This document shows positions 9,392-18,139 of a stretch of 64,000 nucleotides of DNA, piece after piece (the stretch's first letter is position 1; each line of letters begins with the position of its first letter). Position numbers and translations under genes: made by a program. The notes below the pieces were generated by a model. That model ran no database searches. It worked only from the letters and a program-made list of their open reading frames with translations, and was not told the origin of the DNA. Source of the stretch: Pseudomonas sp. TH15 (lineage in GTDB: Bacteria > Pseudomonadota > Gammaproteobacteria > Pseudomonadales > Pseudomonadaceae); assembly GCF_016651105.1 (NCBI RefSeq), contig NZ_JAEKEL010000002.1, positions 186,001-250,000 of the forward strand. Reading direction: 5' to 3'.

Positions 9392-12300
9392 ATGACATTG
9401 ACCTCTTCAACGGCACCCGAGACCGCAGAATACGTCGCCAGACAAGCCCTGGGGCGCGATCAAGTCGCGGATATCGACGCGCTGATTGCCCGCCCTACCG
9501 CCCGCGATCACAAACGGTACAGATCACTTTTACGCGCGAAGCCTGCGCTCGCGCAGTCAATGAGCATCGACACTTACAACGCGCAACGGATGGATGAGCG
9601 CATCTACGACACCGTCAAAGACTTCATGAAGTCGAGTCCGCTGTTGATCCGCCGCCTGGCCGGCGACGTGCTGTATCACCCCTCCAGTGAAGACGTACGC
9701 GCAACCCCCTCGGTGTTTCTCCAGCGAATACTCGATACCGCACCCTCACAGGATCTGACAGACCGTCTGCTGAAAACCCTCAAATGGTATGGCGCGCTGC
9801 CGGGTGAAAAGACACCGGAGTCGGTGCGCTATCAACTGCTCTGCAAAGCCATCTGCCTTTACCTGCACAAGCCACTGGCCGAGGAACCACAAGCACTCGC
9901 CGGATTCGACTGGCAAGCCCCTGCCCACTGGGGCAAGAGTTACCAGACACTGCACGATGACTTCGAACAGCACTTGCAACGCAGCCTTCGTGCGGCCAAT
10001 ACCAAAGAGGCGATCATCCTGGCGCGGATTACCCGGAACCGGCTCTCCGGGGATTTCGCGGTTGCCGATGTGCCGTCCGAGTTGCGCTATAAAAGCTCAG
10101 TGGTGTGGGTCAACTTCATGCACGGCGTGCTGCTGGCCGAGGCACTGGGGTTGAATCGCACACAGTCGTTGCCTTTTCAGGCGCTGGTCAATCTGCCTCT
10201 ACAACAGAGTGAAGGCGCCACTCCCGATCAACTTGAACACATTGCCGGATTGCGGCTTGGCCCAGCATTGGAATGGGCGGTGTGCATGGGATTCGTTGAG
10301 CCGCGAACCGCCTCAGACTACAGCGAGGAAGATTTCGAGCGAGCGATAAAGGCACTGGAAACCCACAGCGCAGGTTTGAATACGGCCGTAATGGCACTCG
10401 AAGACCCAATCCCTGAACGGCTGAAAATGGCCAGGCACTTTATTGACGATCAGTTTGGCAGCAACGCACTGGAATCACTTGGCCAGCGGTTTTTCCCCCT
10501 CGATCCACCCACATCGCTTTCATTCAGGGACATGCCGAATGTGAAGCTGACCCGCTACACCTTTCTCGACCTCTACGTTGACGATCAGTTTGAAAACCAA
10601 AAAAGGTGGGGCGTTACCGAAGCCGATGGCACGACACGCACGAGCACAACGTTGCGGATCGACAACAAACGGCGATGCTTGCTCGAGCGCAAAGATGCCG
10701 CTGGGCATTACCAGCCCTATTTTTCCGGAGGATTCATTGCCAACGGCAAGACACTGCCGAATATCAACGTGGTGTTTGAATCTGCCTTCGACCGCTACCT
10801 GATAACGGCCACGCAGGCCTATAAAACCTTGATTGCCAGCCTGATGGCGTCCCTGCCACTCGCTGAACGCGGGACGATTTCACAGGGTGATGTCGAGGTG
10901 CTGCGACTGCGCATCCCACTCAAGCAGAACGGGCACTCGACAGACATCAGGGCCAGAAAGGGTTTCCTGCTCAAGGTGAGCAAGGACGACGAGATCAGTT
11001 ACTACGAAGTCATTCCAAGCGCCGGCCTTATCCGTTTACGACCCGGTTTGCGATTTTCGACTATCGCTGGCGTCCGCACCGAATTTCCTTTGCACGCGGT
11101 CATCCCCAACCAAACCTATTCGCCCGAACGCAACATCAGCACTTCACTGCTGATCGACGACAAAGCTCATTTCGATGGCACGACGCCTGCGCAAAAAGCT
11201 TATTGCATAGGTTATTTCGATCACGTGGCGCATGTACCGTCAGCAGACGCAGTCGAATCAGGCAGTCAACCGGTAGCGCTGACCGCGCGCCTGAATGATG
11301 TGGCCGATTACATCGCTTCGACGTTTCTCTATGTCGATGAGCAGCAACTGCGCATCGACGCCCGGGGCATGAGCGCTTTCGACATCCTCCGCGCAGAAAG
11401 CGAAAACCGCCTGGAAATGCTGGTAACGATCGTCAAAGGATTCGTGCCTTTCTGGGGCAGCTTTGATGATCTGCAGGCGGAAAATGCCAACAGCAAGGTG
11501 CTGGGCGGCGTCGGGCTGCTGTTGGACCTGGCCTCGTTTCTTTGCCCCATCGGCAAGTTCATGTCGGGGTCGATTCGCTTGATCAAGACTGCAACCGGCA
11601 CAGCGCGCGTGACCGTCAAGGCCAGCCTGCCGACCTTTTCGACGCTGACCCGCAAGCTGTTGCTGTCTTCAGTCAAAAACCTCAACCCGCTGGACGGCAT
11701 TCCGTCGCTGCTCAAAGGTGTGGGAAAAGGCTTACTCATCGCCGGTCGCGCGGGCGCCACGGGCATCAGAACGCTGAGCGCAGTTGCGAACTTCCGACTG
11801 TTTCACAACCTGCCGCAAGCAATCGATCCCGGTCACTGGAAAGCGCTGACCGTGAACGACCAATTGGCGACGATCAACGGCATTGATGACGTACTGGTGC
11901 GCCACACCCGATCAACGGATTTGAAGCGGCTGCATCTGGTCGATCCCGCAACGTCCCTGCCCTACGGCCCGCGTCTGCACAACAACAGACAACTCGTCCT
12001 CGGCAGATCGACCTTCAAGGCGTTGCCGCCGACTGAAAACCATGCGCTGGCAGCACTACCGGAGCACGCGCGCGTCCGGGAAATATTTGAGGTCGATGGT
12101 CGCACCACGCTGTTGGTCGATGACATCCCGTACCGCCTCGACGGCGACCACCTGCGCCGCGCCGATTTGATTGATGATCGACCGCTGTACAAAGCGCTGC
12201 CATGCCGGGTCAAGCGCGCCGGGGATGACCTGTGCAAAACCCGCTATGTCACCCGTGAACCGGCGCCCACCCCGGCCGTTGGCAGTTTTGACGAGAGCAA

Positions 12301-13537
12301 AGGCTGGGCACCCTGGTTTGGCGACAGCATTTACACGCCAGCGATTGCCGCGCAACCACTGCGGCTGAAGACCCTGAAAGTTAAGAACCAGCACCCGGCG
12401 ACACTGGCTTTTCAAAAAGGCATTTACGCAAGAATCAACGTGGAGATTCCCTTGGGTGCGCGCAATCGGGTCGATACCCTTGAGACAGGGGCGATCATCG
12501 TGCCGGCCATCGACGGTTCAAAGCATTACGTATTCACTCGACTGGACGCCGGAGATTTCTTTTTTGCCGATCTCCCACCCGGGCAAAGTCTCTCCACTCC
12601 CCTGACCTTGCGCAAAGCCGACAGCTTGCCAACCGAGCTCCGAGACGAACTGACAACGGTCTACACCGGCTCGCTCAATGCCAACAACATGGCACGGATT
12701 TACGGCACCGCAGCAGTGGAGCGGGCATTGAAGGCCATGGAAGAACTTGCCATTCCGATTGGCGGCCTCACCCACCCACCCGACACCCTGCGATTGATCA
12801 AAGTCGACACCAGCCCGGGAGAAGCGGTTCTGTTCGACCATTCCACAAGAATGATCGTCAGGCATTCCAGTGACGGTGCCGCTACCTGGTCACTGTCCCG
12901 AGCGGCACCGGACAGTATTCGGCAGACCACGGCGCGGGTGTTCAATGCATTGTTCGAGGAAACCGTGATCACCGTTGATTCAGCGGCGGGCGGAGCGAAG
13001 GCACTGAAGATCGACAACACCATGCAGCAACTGCAGCACCTGATCAGCCACCGCACGGGGAACAAGCTGCACAGCCCGAGAAACATCGCGTTCGCTGAAA
13101 TCAGCACGCAAAGCGGCACCCGGGAAGTGTATGTCAGTGTCTCCGGGCAACAGGGCGACACCGCCTTCCTGCCCCTGTTTGCACGGCATAAAGACTCCGC
13201 TCAAGTAACGCTCGGTGACACGACCTACATCAACATTGATCATGCCAGCAGGTTCTCGGCGACTTCGCTCAGCGTCTCCGATTCCGGAAAGATCCGCGCG
13301 ATTCCTCACACCATCGACAACATCGAGACCTACTCGCCAGCCCTGACCTCACGGCCGACTTCACTGGATACGGAGAGCAAACTCATCCGCGTGATCCGCG
13401 GCAAATACCCGGATGCGCAAACCCTGGACTCGATCACCATCGCCACGACCATGGCGCCGTGCGATTCCTGCGCGGTGGTGATGAAGCAGTTTGGTTATGA
13501 AGGCGGACCGGAGGCGATGAACGTGCTCTGGAAGTGA
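9392..13537 (+). CDS. giant toxin-like protein with C-terminal cytidine-deaminase-type domain
   Basis: 1,381 residues from the ATG at 9392, chosen because AAGGAG lies 6 bases upstream; the 90-bp in-frame extension to 9302 lacks one. No signal peptide. Most of the protein (1-1150) is unrecognised, apart from a hydrophobic amphipathic stretch FVPFWGSFDDL...GGVGLLLDLASFLCPIG (about residues 700-740) like the translocation segment of large bacterial toxins. The last 170 residues match a deaminase-fold toxin tip: beta hairpin NIAFAEIS...EVYVSVSG, helix DTESKLIRVI (Asp1326, catalytic Glu1328), then APCDSCAVVMKQF (Cys1357, Cys1360) and a final strand. D-x-E plus PCxxC is an accepted zinc-deaminase ligand set; the arrangement recalls the Pput_2613-like toxin deaminases. 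No immunity-like ORF adjoins it. It lies divergent from rbdA and convergent with the ABC exporter. Function inferred. Confidence 0.72.
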   Translation: MTLTSSTAPETAEYVARQALGRDQVADIDALIARPTARDHKRYRSLLRAKPALAQSMSIDTYNAQRMDERIYDTVKDFMKSSPLLIRRLAGDVLYHPSSEDVRATPSVFLQRILDTAPSQDLTDRLLKTLKWYGALPGEKTPESVRYQLLCKAICLYLHKPLAEEPQALAGFDWQAPAHWGKSYQTLHDDFEQHLQRSLRAANTKEAIILARITRNRLSGDFAVADVPSELRYKSSVVWVNFMHGVLLAEALGLNRTQSLPFQALVNLPLQQSEGATPDQLEHIAGLRLGPALEWAVCMGFVEPRTASDYSEEDFERAIKALETHSAGLNTAVMALEDPIPERLKMARHFIDDQFGSNALESLGQRFFPLDPPTSLSFRDMPNVKLTRYTFLDLYVDDQFENQKRWGVTEADGTTRTSTTLRIDNKRRCLLERKDAAGHYQPYFSGGFIANGKTLPNINVVFESAFDRYLITATQAYKTLIASLMASLPLAERGTISQGDVEVLRLRIPLKQNGHSTDIRARKGFLLKVSKDDEISYYEVIPSAGLIRLRPGLRFSTIAGVRTEFPLHAVIPNQTYSPERNISTSLLIDDKAHFDGTTPAQKAYCIGYFDHVAHVPSADAVESGSQPVALTARLNDVADYIASTFLYVDEQQLRIDARGMSAFDILRAESENRLEMLVTIVKGFVPFWGSFDDLQAENANSKVLGGVGLLLDLASFLCPIGKFMSGSIRLIKTATGTARVTVKASLPTFSTLTRKLLLSSVKNLNPLDGIPSLLKGVGKGLLIAGRAGATGIRTLSAVANFRLFHNLPQAIDPGHWKALTVNDQLATINGIDDVLVRHTRSTDLKRLHLVDPATSLPYGPRLHNNRQLVLGRSTFKALPPTENHALAALPEHARVREIFEVDGRTTLLVDDIPYRLDGDHLRRADLIDDRPLYKALPCRVKRAGDDLCKTRYVTREPAPTPAVGSFDESKGWAPWFGDSIYTPAIAAQPLRLKTLKVKNQHPATLAFQKGIYARINVEIPLGARNRVDTLETGAIIVPAIDGSKHYVFTRLDAGDFFFADLPPGQSLSTPLTLRKADSLPTELRDELTTVYTGSLNANNMARIYGTAAVERALKAMEELAIPIGGLTHPPDTLRLIKVDTSPGEAVLFDHSTRMIVRHSSDGAATWSLSRAAPDSIRQTTARVFNALFEETVITVDSAAGGAKALKIDNTMQQLQHLISHRTGNKLHSPRNIAFAEISTQSGTREVYVSVSGQQGDTAFLPLFARHKDSAQVTLGDTTYINIDHASRFSATSLSVSDSGKIRAIPHTIDNIETYSPALTSRPTSLDTESKLIRVIRGKYPDAQTLDSITIATTMAPCDSCAVVMKQFGYEGGPEAMNVLWK

Positions 13538-13541
13538 GCAC

Positions 13542-15359
13542 TCAGTGGCGTTGCAGATGCCCGTAAAGCTTGGCGTACAAACCACCCTCAGCAATCAATT
13601 GCTGATGGTCGCCATCCTCGGCGATGCGCCCGCCATCGAACACCAGCACGCGGTCAGCCTGCTTAACGGCTGACAGTCGGTGGGCAATGATCAGGGTGGT
13701 GCGCTCGCTGAGGAACCGCGCCAGCGCCTCGTGCAGGTTGTATTCGGTGGCGGCATCAAGGGCCGAGGTGGCTTCATCGAGGATCACCACTTTCGGTTGG
13801 GCCAGGACCATCCGGGCAATCGCCAGACGCTGGCGCTGCCCGCCGGACAAGCGCACGCCGGAACGACCTACAACACTGTCCAGGCCCTGGGGCAAGGCGC
13901 GAACCGTGCCATCGAGCTGAGCGATTTCCAGGGCCTGCCAGCAGGCTTCGTCACTGCGTTCGCGGCCCATGGTCAGGTTCGCCCGCACGGTGTCGTTGAA
14001 CAACGCCGGATGCTGCAGCACCACCGCGACATTTTCCCGAACCGTTTCCAGGCCGATCTCCTGCTGGGTCGAGCCGCCGAAGCGGATCGTCCCGGCCAGC
14101 GGCGTGTACAAGCCCAGCAGCAACTGCACCAGGGTGCTCTTGCCGCCACCGCTGGCGCCGACAATCGCGACTTTTTCACCGGGAGCGATGGTCAGGTTCA
14201 TCTGGTCCAGCACCAACTCGTCGCCGTAACTGAAACTCAAGCCCTGAACGTCGATGCCCACCGTGTCGCGCCCCTGGAACGGATCGACGCCGCCCGGGTA
14301 TTGCGGCTCATCGGCGCGGGCCAGCAACTCGTTGATCCGTGACAGCGCACCACCGGCAGCGTAGTAGGCGTATTGCAGATTCAGCAATTGCTCCACCGGG
14401 CCGATCATGAACCACAGGTAGCTGAACACCGCGAGCATCTGGCCGATGGACAGGTCGGAGAACAGTACGGTGAGCATCGCCGCCGCGCGAAAAATATCGA
14501 TACCAAACTGGAACAGCAAGCCGCTGGCACGGTTCGACGCATCGGTTTTCCACTGGGAATTCACCGCGTAGTCGCGCACTTCCCGGGCGCGTTGGCCGAG
14601 TCGTCCGAGGAAGAAGCCCTGACGGTTGCCAGCGCGCACTTCCTGAATCGAATCCAGGGTTTCGGTCAACGCCTGGGTGAAGCGCGAGGTGCTGTCGTTC
14701 TCCAGCTTCTTCAGGTGCTTGACCCGCTTACCCAGTTGCACCGTGGCGTAGATCACCAGCGGGTTGAACAGCATGATCAGCAGCGCCAGTTTCCAGTGCA
14801 TCCAGAACAAAATGCTCGCGGTGCCGACCAGGGTCAGCATCGCCACGAGGAAACGACTGAGGGTTTCGCCGACAAACTTGTCGAGGGTGTCCAGGTCGGT
14901 AACCAGGTGCGTGGTCACCGTGCCGCTGCCCAGGCTTTCGTATTCGCCCAGGGAAATGCGCTTGAGACGTTCGATCAGCCGCACACGGATCCGATAAACG
15001 ATGTCCTTGGCCAAACCTGCAAACAACTTCGCCTGCACCACGTTGAACAGCAATGCCGCACAACGCAGGGTAAACGTCACGAGCAGCATCAACCCGATAT
15101 AGCCGGCGGCTTTCTGCCAGGCATCGGGCAGTGCGTGGTTCATGATCTTCAGGGCCGAGTCGCCGTGACCCAGCAACACTTCGTCCACCAGCAACGGCAA
15201 AAGCAAGGGAATCGGCACGCTGCACAGGGTCGCCAGAACGGCGACGCCGTTGGCGATCCACAGGGATTTCTTGTGATGCAGGGCCAGTCGACGGATTTCC
15301 GCCCAGCTCAGTCGATCGACACGCGGTGGAGTTGGGGCGTCATCGGGCAGGTCATGCAC
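13542..15359 (-). CDS. ABC transporter, fused permease and ATP-binding protein (MsbA-like exporter)
   Basis: About 605 residues from the GTG at 15359 (GGAG 10 bases upstream); an upstream in-frame start at 15404 exists but would overlap the preceding gene more. The N-terminal half is a six-helix exporter domain; the C-terminal half is an ATPase with Walker A GASGGGKST, signature LSGGQRQR, Walker B VVILDEATSALD and the switch His in IIAHRLS. Substrate unknown; a homodimeric lipid or drug exporter in the inner membrane is likely. It starts 8 bases inside the end of the DsbA-like gene, so trhO, dsbA-like and this gene form one operon. Confidence 0.85.
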   Translation of the reverse strand: MHDLPDDAPTPPRVDRLSWAEIRRLALHHKKSLWIANGVAVLATLCSVPIPLLLPLLVDEVLLGHGDSALKIMNHALPDAWQKAAGYIGLMLLVTFTLRCAALLFNVVQAKLFAGLAKDIVYRIRVRLIERLKRISLGEYESLGSGTVTTHLVTDLDTLDKFVGETLSRFLVAMLTLVGTASILFWMHWKLALLIMLFNPLVIYATVQLGKRVKHLKKLENDSTSRFTQALTETLDSIQEVRAGNRQGFFLGRLGQRAREVRDYAVNSQWKTDASNRASGLLFQFGIDIFRAAAMLTVLFSDLSIGQMLAVFSYLWFMIGPVEQLLNLQYAYYAAGGALSRINELLARADEPQYPGGVDPFQGRDTVGIDVQGLSFSYGDELVLDQMNLTIAPGEKVAIVGASGGGKSTLVQLLLGLYTPLAGTIRFGGSTQQEIGLETVRENVAVVLQHPALFNDTVRANLTMGRERSDEACWQALEIAQLDGTVRALPQGLDSVVGRSGVRLSGGQRQRLAIARMVLAQPKVVILDEATSALDAATEYNLHEALARFLSERTTLIIAHRLSAVKQADRVLVFDGGRIAEDGDHQQLIAEGGLYAKLYGHLQRH

Positions 15360-15987
15360 AGGCAGCGCGCTCCAGCCAGCGGCCGAGCAGCGGTGACAGG
15401 ACACTCAGCGGCTGATAGCCGTTGGTCAGTAACGCCAGTTGACCATCACGTTCGGCCAGCAAGGTCGGGAACCCGGCAATGCCGAGGTCCTGAACCCAGG
15501 TGAAATCGGCCGCGGTGGCGGCGTGTTGATCGGCGCGGTCGAATGCGGCGGCGAACTCGATACGCGGCACACCGGCCTGCTCCGCCAACTCCACCAGCAC
15601 GCTGGCATGAGTGACGTCGCGCCCTTCGGCGTAAAACGCGTGTTGAATCAGCCCCAGCAGCGTCCAGGCGCAATCCGGCGCCAGGCTGCGCGCCGTCACC
15701 AAGGCCCGGCAAGCAGGCTCGGTGTCGTAGACAAAGCCCTCAGGCAGCGCGCCGTCGAGCTTGAACGGCTGACCGGTAGCCTCGGTGACCGCCTGCCAGT
15801 GCTCAAGGATGTAGCGCCGGGTGGTCGGCTCCAGAGCCGCGCCACTGCCGGTGCGCAAGCCGCCTACAACCAGATGCAACTCCACCCCTGCCGCCTGCGC
15901 CTGCTCGACCAGCGCTTCGGCCACCGGCGCAAAACCCCAGCACCAGGAACACATCGGGTCCATCACATAGAGCAGGCGGGCAGACAT
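15352..15987 (-). CDS. DsbA/FrnE-family thioredoxin-fold protein
   Basis: 211 residues from MSARLLYVMDPMCSWCWGF. The CSWC redox motif close to the N-terminus, the inserted helical domain and the cis-Pro region IAGFPTLL define a DsbA-like (2-hydroxychromene-isomerase/FrnE type) thioredoxin fold. There is no signal peptide, so it acts in the cytoplasm, unlike true DsbA. A longer reading to 16029 would run into trhO, so the internal ATG at 15987 is preferred. It sits 4 bases after the trhO stop and overlaps the ABC transporter start. Substrate unknown. Confidence 0.83.
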   Translation of the reverse strand: MSARLLYVMDPMCSWCWGFAPVAEALVEQAQAAGVELHLVVGGLRTGSGAALEPTTRRYILEHWQAVTEATGQPFKLDGALPEGFVYDTEPACRALVTARSLAPDCAWTLLGLIQHAFYAEGRDVTHASVLVELAEQAGVPRIEFAAAFDRADQHAATAADFTWVQDLGIAGFPTLLAERDGQLALLTNGYQPLSVLSPLLGRWLERAACA

Positions 15988-15991
15988 GGAT

Positions 15992-16933
15992 TCAAGCCTC
16001 GGAAGGTGATTGCTTGTAGTTGTAACCAATCGGGTGCGGCAGGTTGCGCGCCTTGGCCAGTTCGATCTGCTTCTGCCGGTCGATGGCGCTGCGACGGGTT
16101 TTCTCGCTCAGCTTATCCCAGCAATGCGGGCAACTGATGCCGGCCACGTAGTGCTCGGATGCGCGGTCGCAGGCGCTGATCGGTGTACGACAGGCATGAC
16201 ATTGATCGTAGTCGCCTTCGCTCAGGTCGTGGCGCACGGTCACGCGGTTATCGAACACAAAGCAGTCGCCCTGCCACTTGGTTTCTTCCTGCGGCACCTC
16301 TTCGAGGTACTTCAGAATCCCGCCCTTGAGGTGGTAGACCTCATCGAAGCCTTGGCTGAGCATGTAGCTCGAAGCCTTCTCGCAACGAATGCCGCCGGTG
16401 CAGAACATCGCGACTTTTTTGTGCACGGCCGGGTCGAAGTGTTCTTTGATGTAGTCGGGGAACTCGCGAAAACTGGTGGTTTTCGGATCGATGGCGCCTT
16501 CGAAGGTGCCGATCGCGACTTCGTAGTCGTTGCGGGTGTCGATCAACAGGACTTCCGGATCACTGATCAGCGCGTTCCAGTTCTCTGGATCGACGTAGGT
16601 GCCGACCTTTTTGTTCGGGTCCACGCCTTCGACGCCGAGGGTGACGATTTCTTTCTTGAGTTTGACTTTGGTGCGGTAGAACGGCTGGTCGTCGCAGTAC
16701 GATTCTTTGTGATCGATATCGTCCATGCGCGGGTCGTTCTTGAGCCAGGCCATCAGCCCGTCAATGCCTTCGCGGCTGCCGGAGACGGTGCCGTTGATGC
16801 CTTCTTCGGCGATCAGCAGCGTGCCTTTGACGCTGTTGTCGACCATCGCTTGCAGCAGTGGCTCGCGCAGCTCAACGTAGTTTTCCAGGGTGACGAACTT
16901 ATAAAGTGCCGCCACGACAATCTGTTGTGTCAT
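15992..16933 (-). CDS. trhO: tRNA U34 hydroxylase TrhO (rhodanese-domain protein)
   Basis: 313 residues. It has an N-terminal acylphosphatase-like domain (EEGINGTVSGS), a central rhodanese domain whose conserved Cys lies in MFCTGGIRCEKAS, and a C-terminal Cys-rich tail (CHACRTPISACD, CPHCWDKL). This is the YceA/TrhO architecture. It makes 5-hydroxyuridine at tRNA position 34 independently of prephenate, on the way to cmo5U-type modifications. First gene of the trhO-dsbA-like-ABC operon, in the same gene order as in other pseudomonads. Confidence 0.92.
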   Translation of the reverse strand: MTQQIVVAALYKFVTLENYVELREPLLQAMVDNSVKGTLLIAEEGINGTVSGSREGIDGLMAWLKNDPRMDDIDHKESYCDDQPFYRTKVKLKKEIVTLGVEGVDPNKKVGTYVDPENWNALISDPEVLLIDTRNDYEVAIGTFEGAIDPKTTSFREFPDYIKEHFDPAVHKKVAMFCTGGIRCEKASSYMLSQGFDEVYHLKGGILKYLEEVPQEETKWQGDCFVFDNRVTVRHDLSEGDYDQCHACRTPISACDRASEHYVAGISCPHCWDKLSEKTRRSAIDRQKQIELAKARNLPHPIGYNYKQSPSEA

Positions 16934-16980
16934 GGGTGATTCTCCAGGTGGCTACCCTCGTAAGGGGTGAACCGGATGCG

Positions 16981-17010
16981 AAAAAAAACGCGCCGGGTAA
17001 GCGGCGCGTT
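16981..17010 (-). terminator. rho-independent terminator after bolA
   Basis: On the minus strand an 8-bp stem AACGCGCC/GGCGCGTT with an 8-base loop is followed by eight Ts. It lies about 100 bp past the bolA stop and upstream of trhO, separating the two units. Confidence 0.8.
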
Positions 17011-17107
17011 GCGGATTCTAGCAAAAAAGCAGCTTCAAGCGGCGAGCTTCAAGCGCCAAGCGGTCCGTTGCCGCTTGTGATTCTGCTTGCAGCCTGCAGC
17101 TCGAAGC

Positions 17108-17407
17108 TTATCGCTGCTTTCCTCCTGCACAGGTCGGCGAGGCCGGGGCCGCGTCGATCTGTGCCCATTCTTCAGGCGTGTAGGTATGCAGCGCCAACGC
17201 ATGAAACTCACCCATCAGCTCACCCAGAGTGCCGTAGACCTTCTGGTGACGCTTGACGCGATTGAGACCTTCGAACTGCTGACTGACCACCACAGCCTTG
17301 AAGTGGGTTTGCAACCCACGGCTGTGCATGTGGCTTTCATCCAGCACTTGCAGGTGCTCGGGCTGCAACAGCCCCAGCGTCGACTCGATGCGTTGTTGCA
17401 TGGTCAT
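17108..17407 (-). CDS. bolA: BolA family protein
   Basis: 99-residue BolA/IbaG-like protein. The central segment LQVLDESHMHSRG followed by THFKAVVVSQQFEG and RVKRHQKVYGTLGELM is the BolA signature, including the conserved His that can coordinate a shared [2Fe-2S] cluster with a monothiol glutaredoxin. Start ATG at 17407 has GGAG 6 bases upstream. It follows the DUF2059 gene by 12 bases on the same strand (cotranscribed) and is followed by a terminator. Role by family: iron-sulfur homeostasis and stress or shape control. Confidence 0.88.
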   Translation of the reverse strand: MTMQQRIESTLGLLQPEHLQVLDESHMHSRGLQTHFKAVVVSQQFEGLNRVKRHQKVYGTLGELMGEFHALALHTYTPEEWAQIDAAPASPTCAGGKQR

Positions 17408-17419
17408 ACCGAACTCCGC

Positions 17420-17947
17420 TTAAGGCTTTTTCTTGACAGCTGGAGCAGCGGCGCCTTTAGGCACCAGCTCATTGGTCATGTCATCCAGCAGTTTGTTGAC
17501 CACAGGCACTGCGCTTTCGAGCTTGGCTTGAGTCATCTGGGCCGATTGCTGAGTCAGCTGCGGCATTTTTTCCAGGACTTTTTTACCCAGTGGCGACTGG
17601 TAGAACGCAACCAGATCTTTCAGCTCGGATTCGCTGAAGTTGGTGGTGTAGAGCTTGACCATGTCCGGCTTCAGCTTGTTCCAGCCAATGGCTGCGTCCA
17701 GCGCGGCGTTGGCCTTGGCCTGGTAGGTATCCAGCAGGGCTTTTTTCGATTCAGGGGCTTTGGTTTGCTCAAAGCGCTGAGCGAACATTTGCTGCACTTG
17801 CATGTACACCGGAGTGCCCAATTTGTCAGCGTGCGCCAGGGTCAGGAAAGCTTCGGCACTGGCGTTGTGGCTGGCGGTATCGGCAAAAACCTGGCCGCTG
17901 GCGCAAACCAGTGCAACCGCGGTACAGATGGCACGAAGACGAGTCAT
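17420..17947 (-). CDS. DUF2059 domain secreted protein
   Basis: 175 residues with a clear Sec signal peptide (MTRLRAICTAVALVCASGQVFA, cleavage after AxA-like VFA). The mature part carries the DUF2059 pattern: repeated helices including LYTTNFSESELKDLVAFYQSPLGKKVLEKMP. It ends in a Lys/Pro-rich tail. Probably periplasmic; function unknown. It sits upstream of bolA in an operon and divergent from fumC. Confidence 0.8.
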   Translation of the reverse strand: MTRLRAICTAVALVCASGQVFADTASHNASAEAFLTLAHADKLGTPVYMQVQQMFAQRFEQTKAPESKKALLDTYQAKANAALDAAIGWNKLKPDMVKLYTTNFSESELKDLVAFYQSPLGKKVLEKMPQLTQQSAQMTQAKLESAVPVVNKLLDDMTNELVPKGAAAPAVKKKP

Positions 17948-18139
17948 CGAGTTTCCTTTTCTAGCAGGCGAGGTAAAACCCCAAGGGCGACCATTCTGCG
18001 CCTAAAAAACGTCATGGCTCAACCCCCACCCCTTATGGGGCTTGATTTCTAAGGCTCAGTGGTCAAAAAACAGACTGATGGAACCACTGCTGCCGAACAC
18101 GGCCTAAACTGCGCAATCAGACCTACAGGAGTGTGACCG

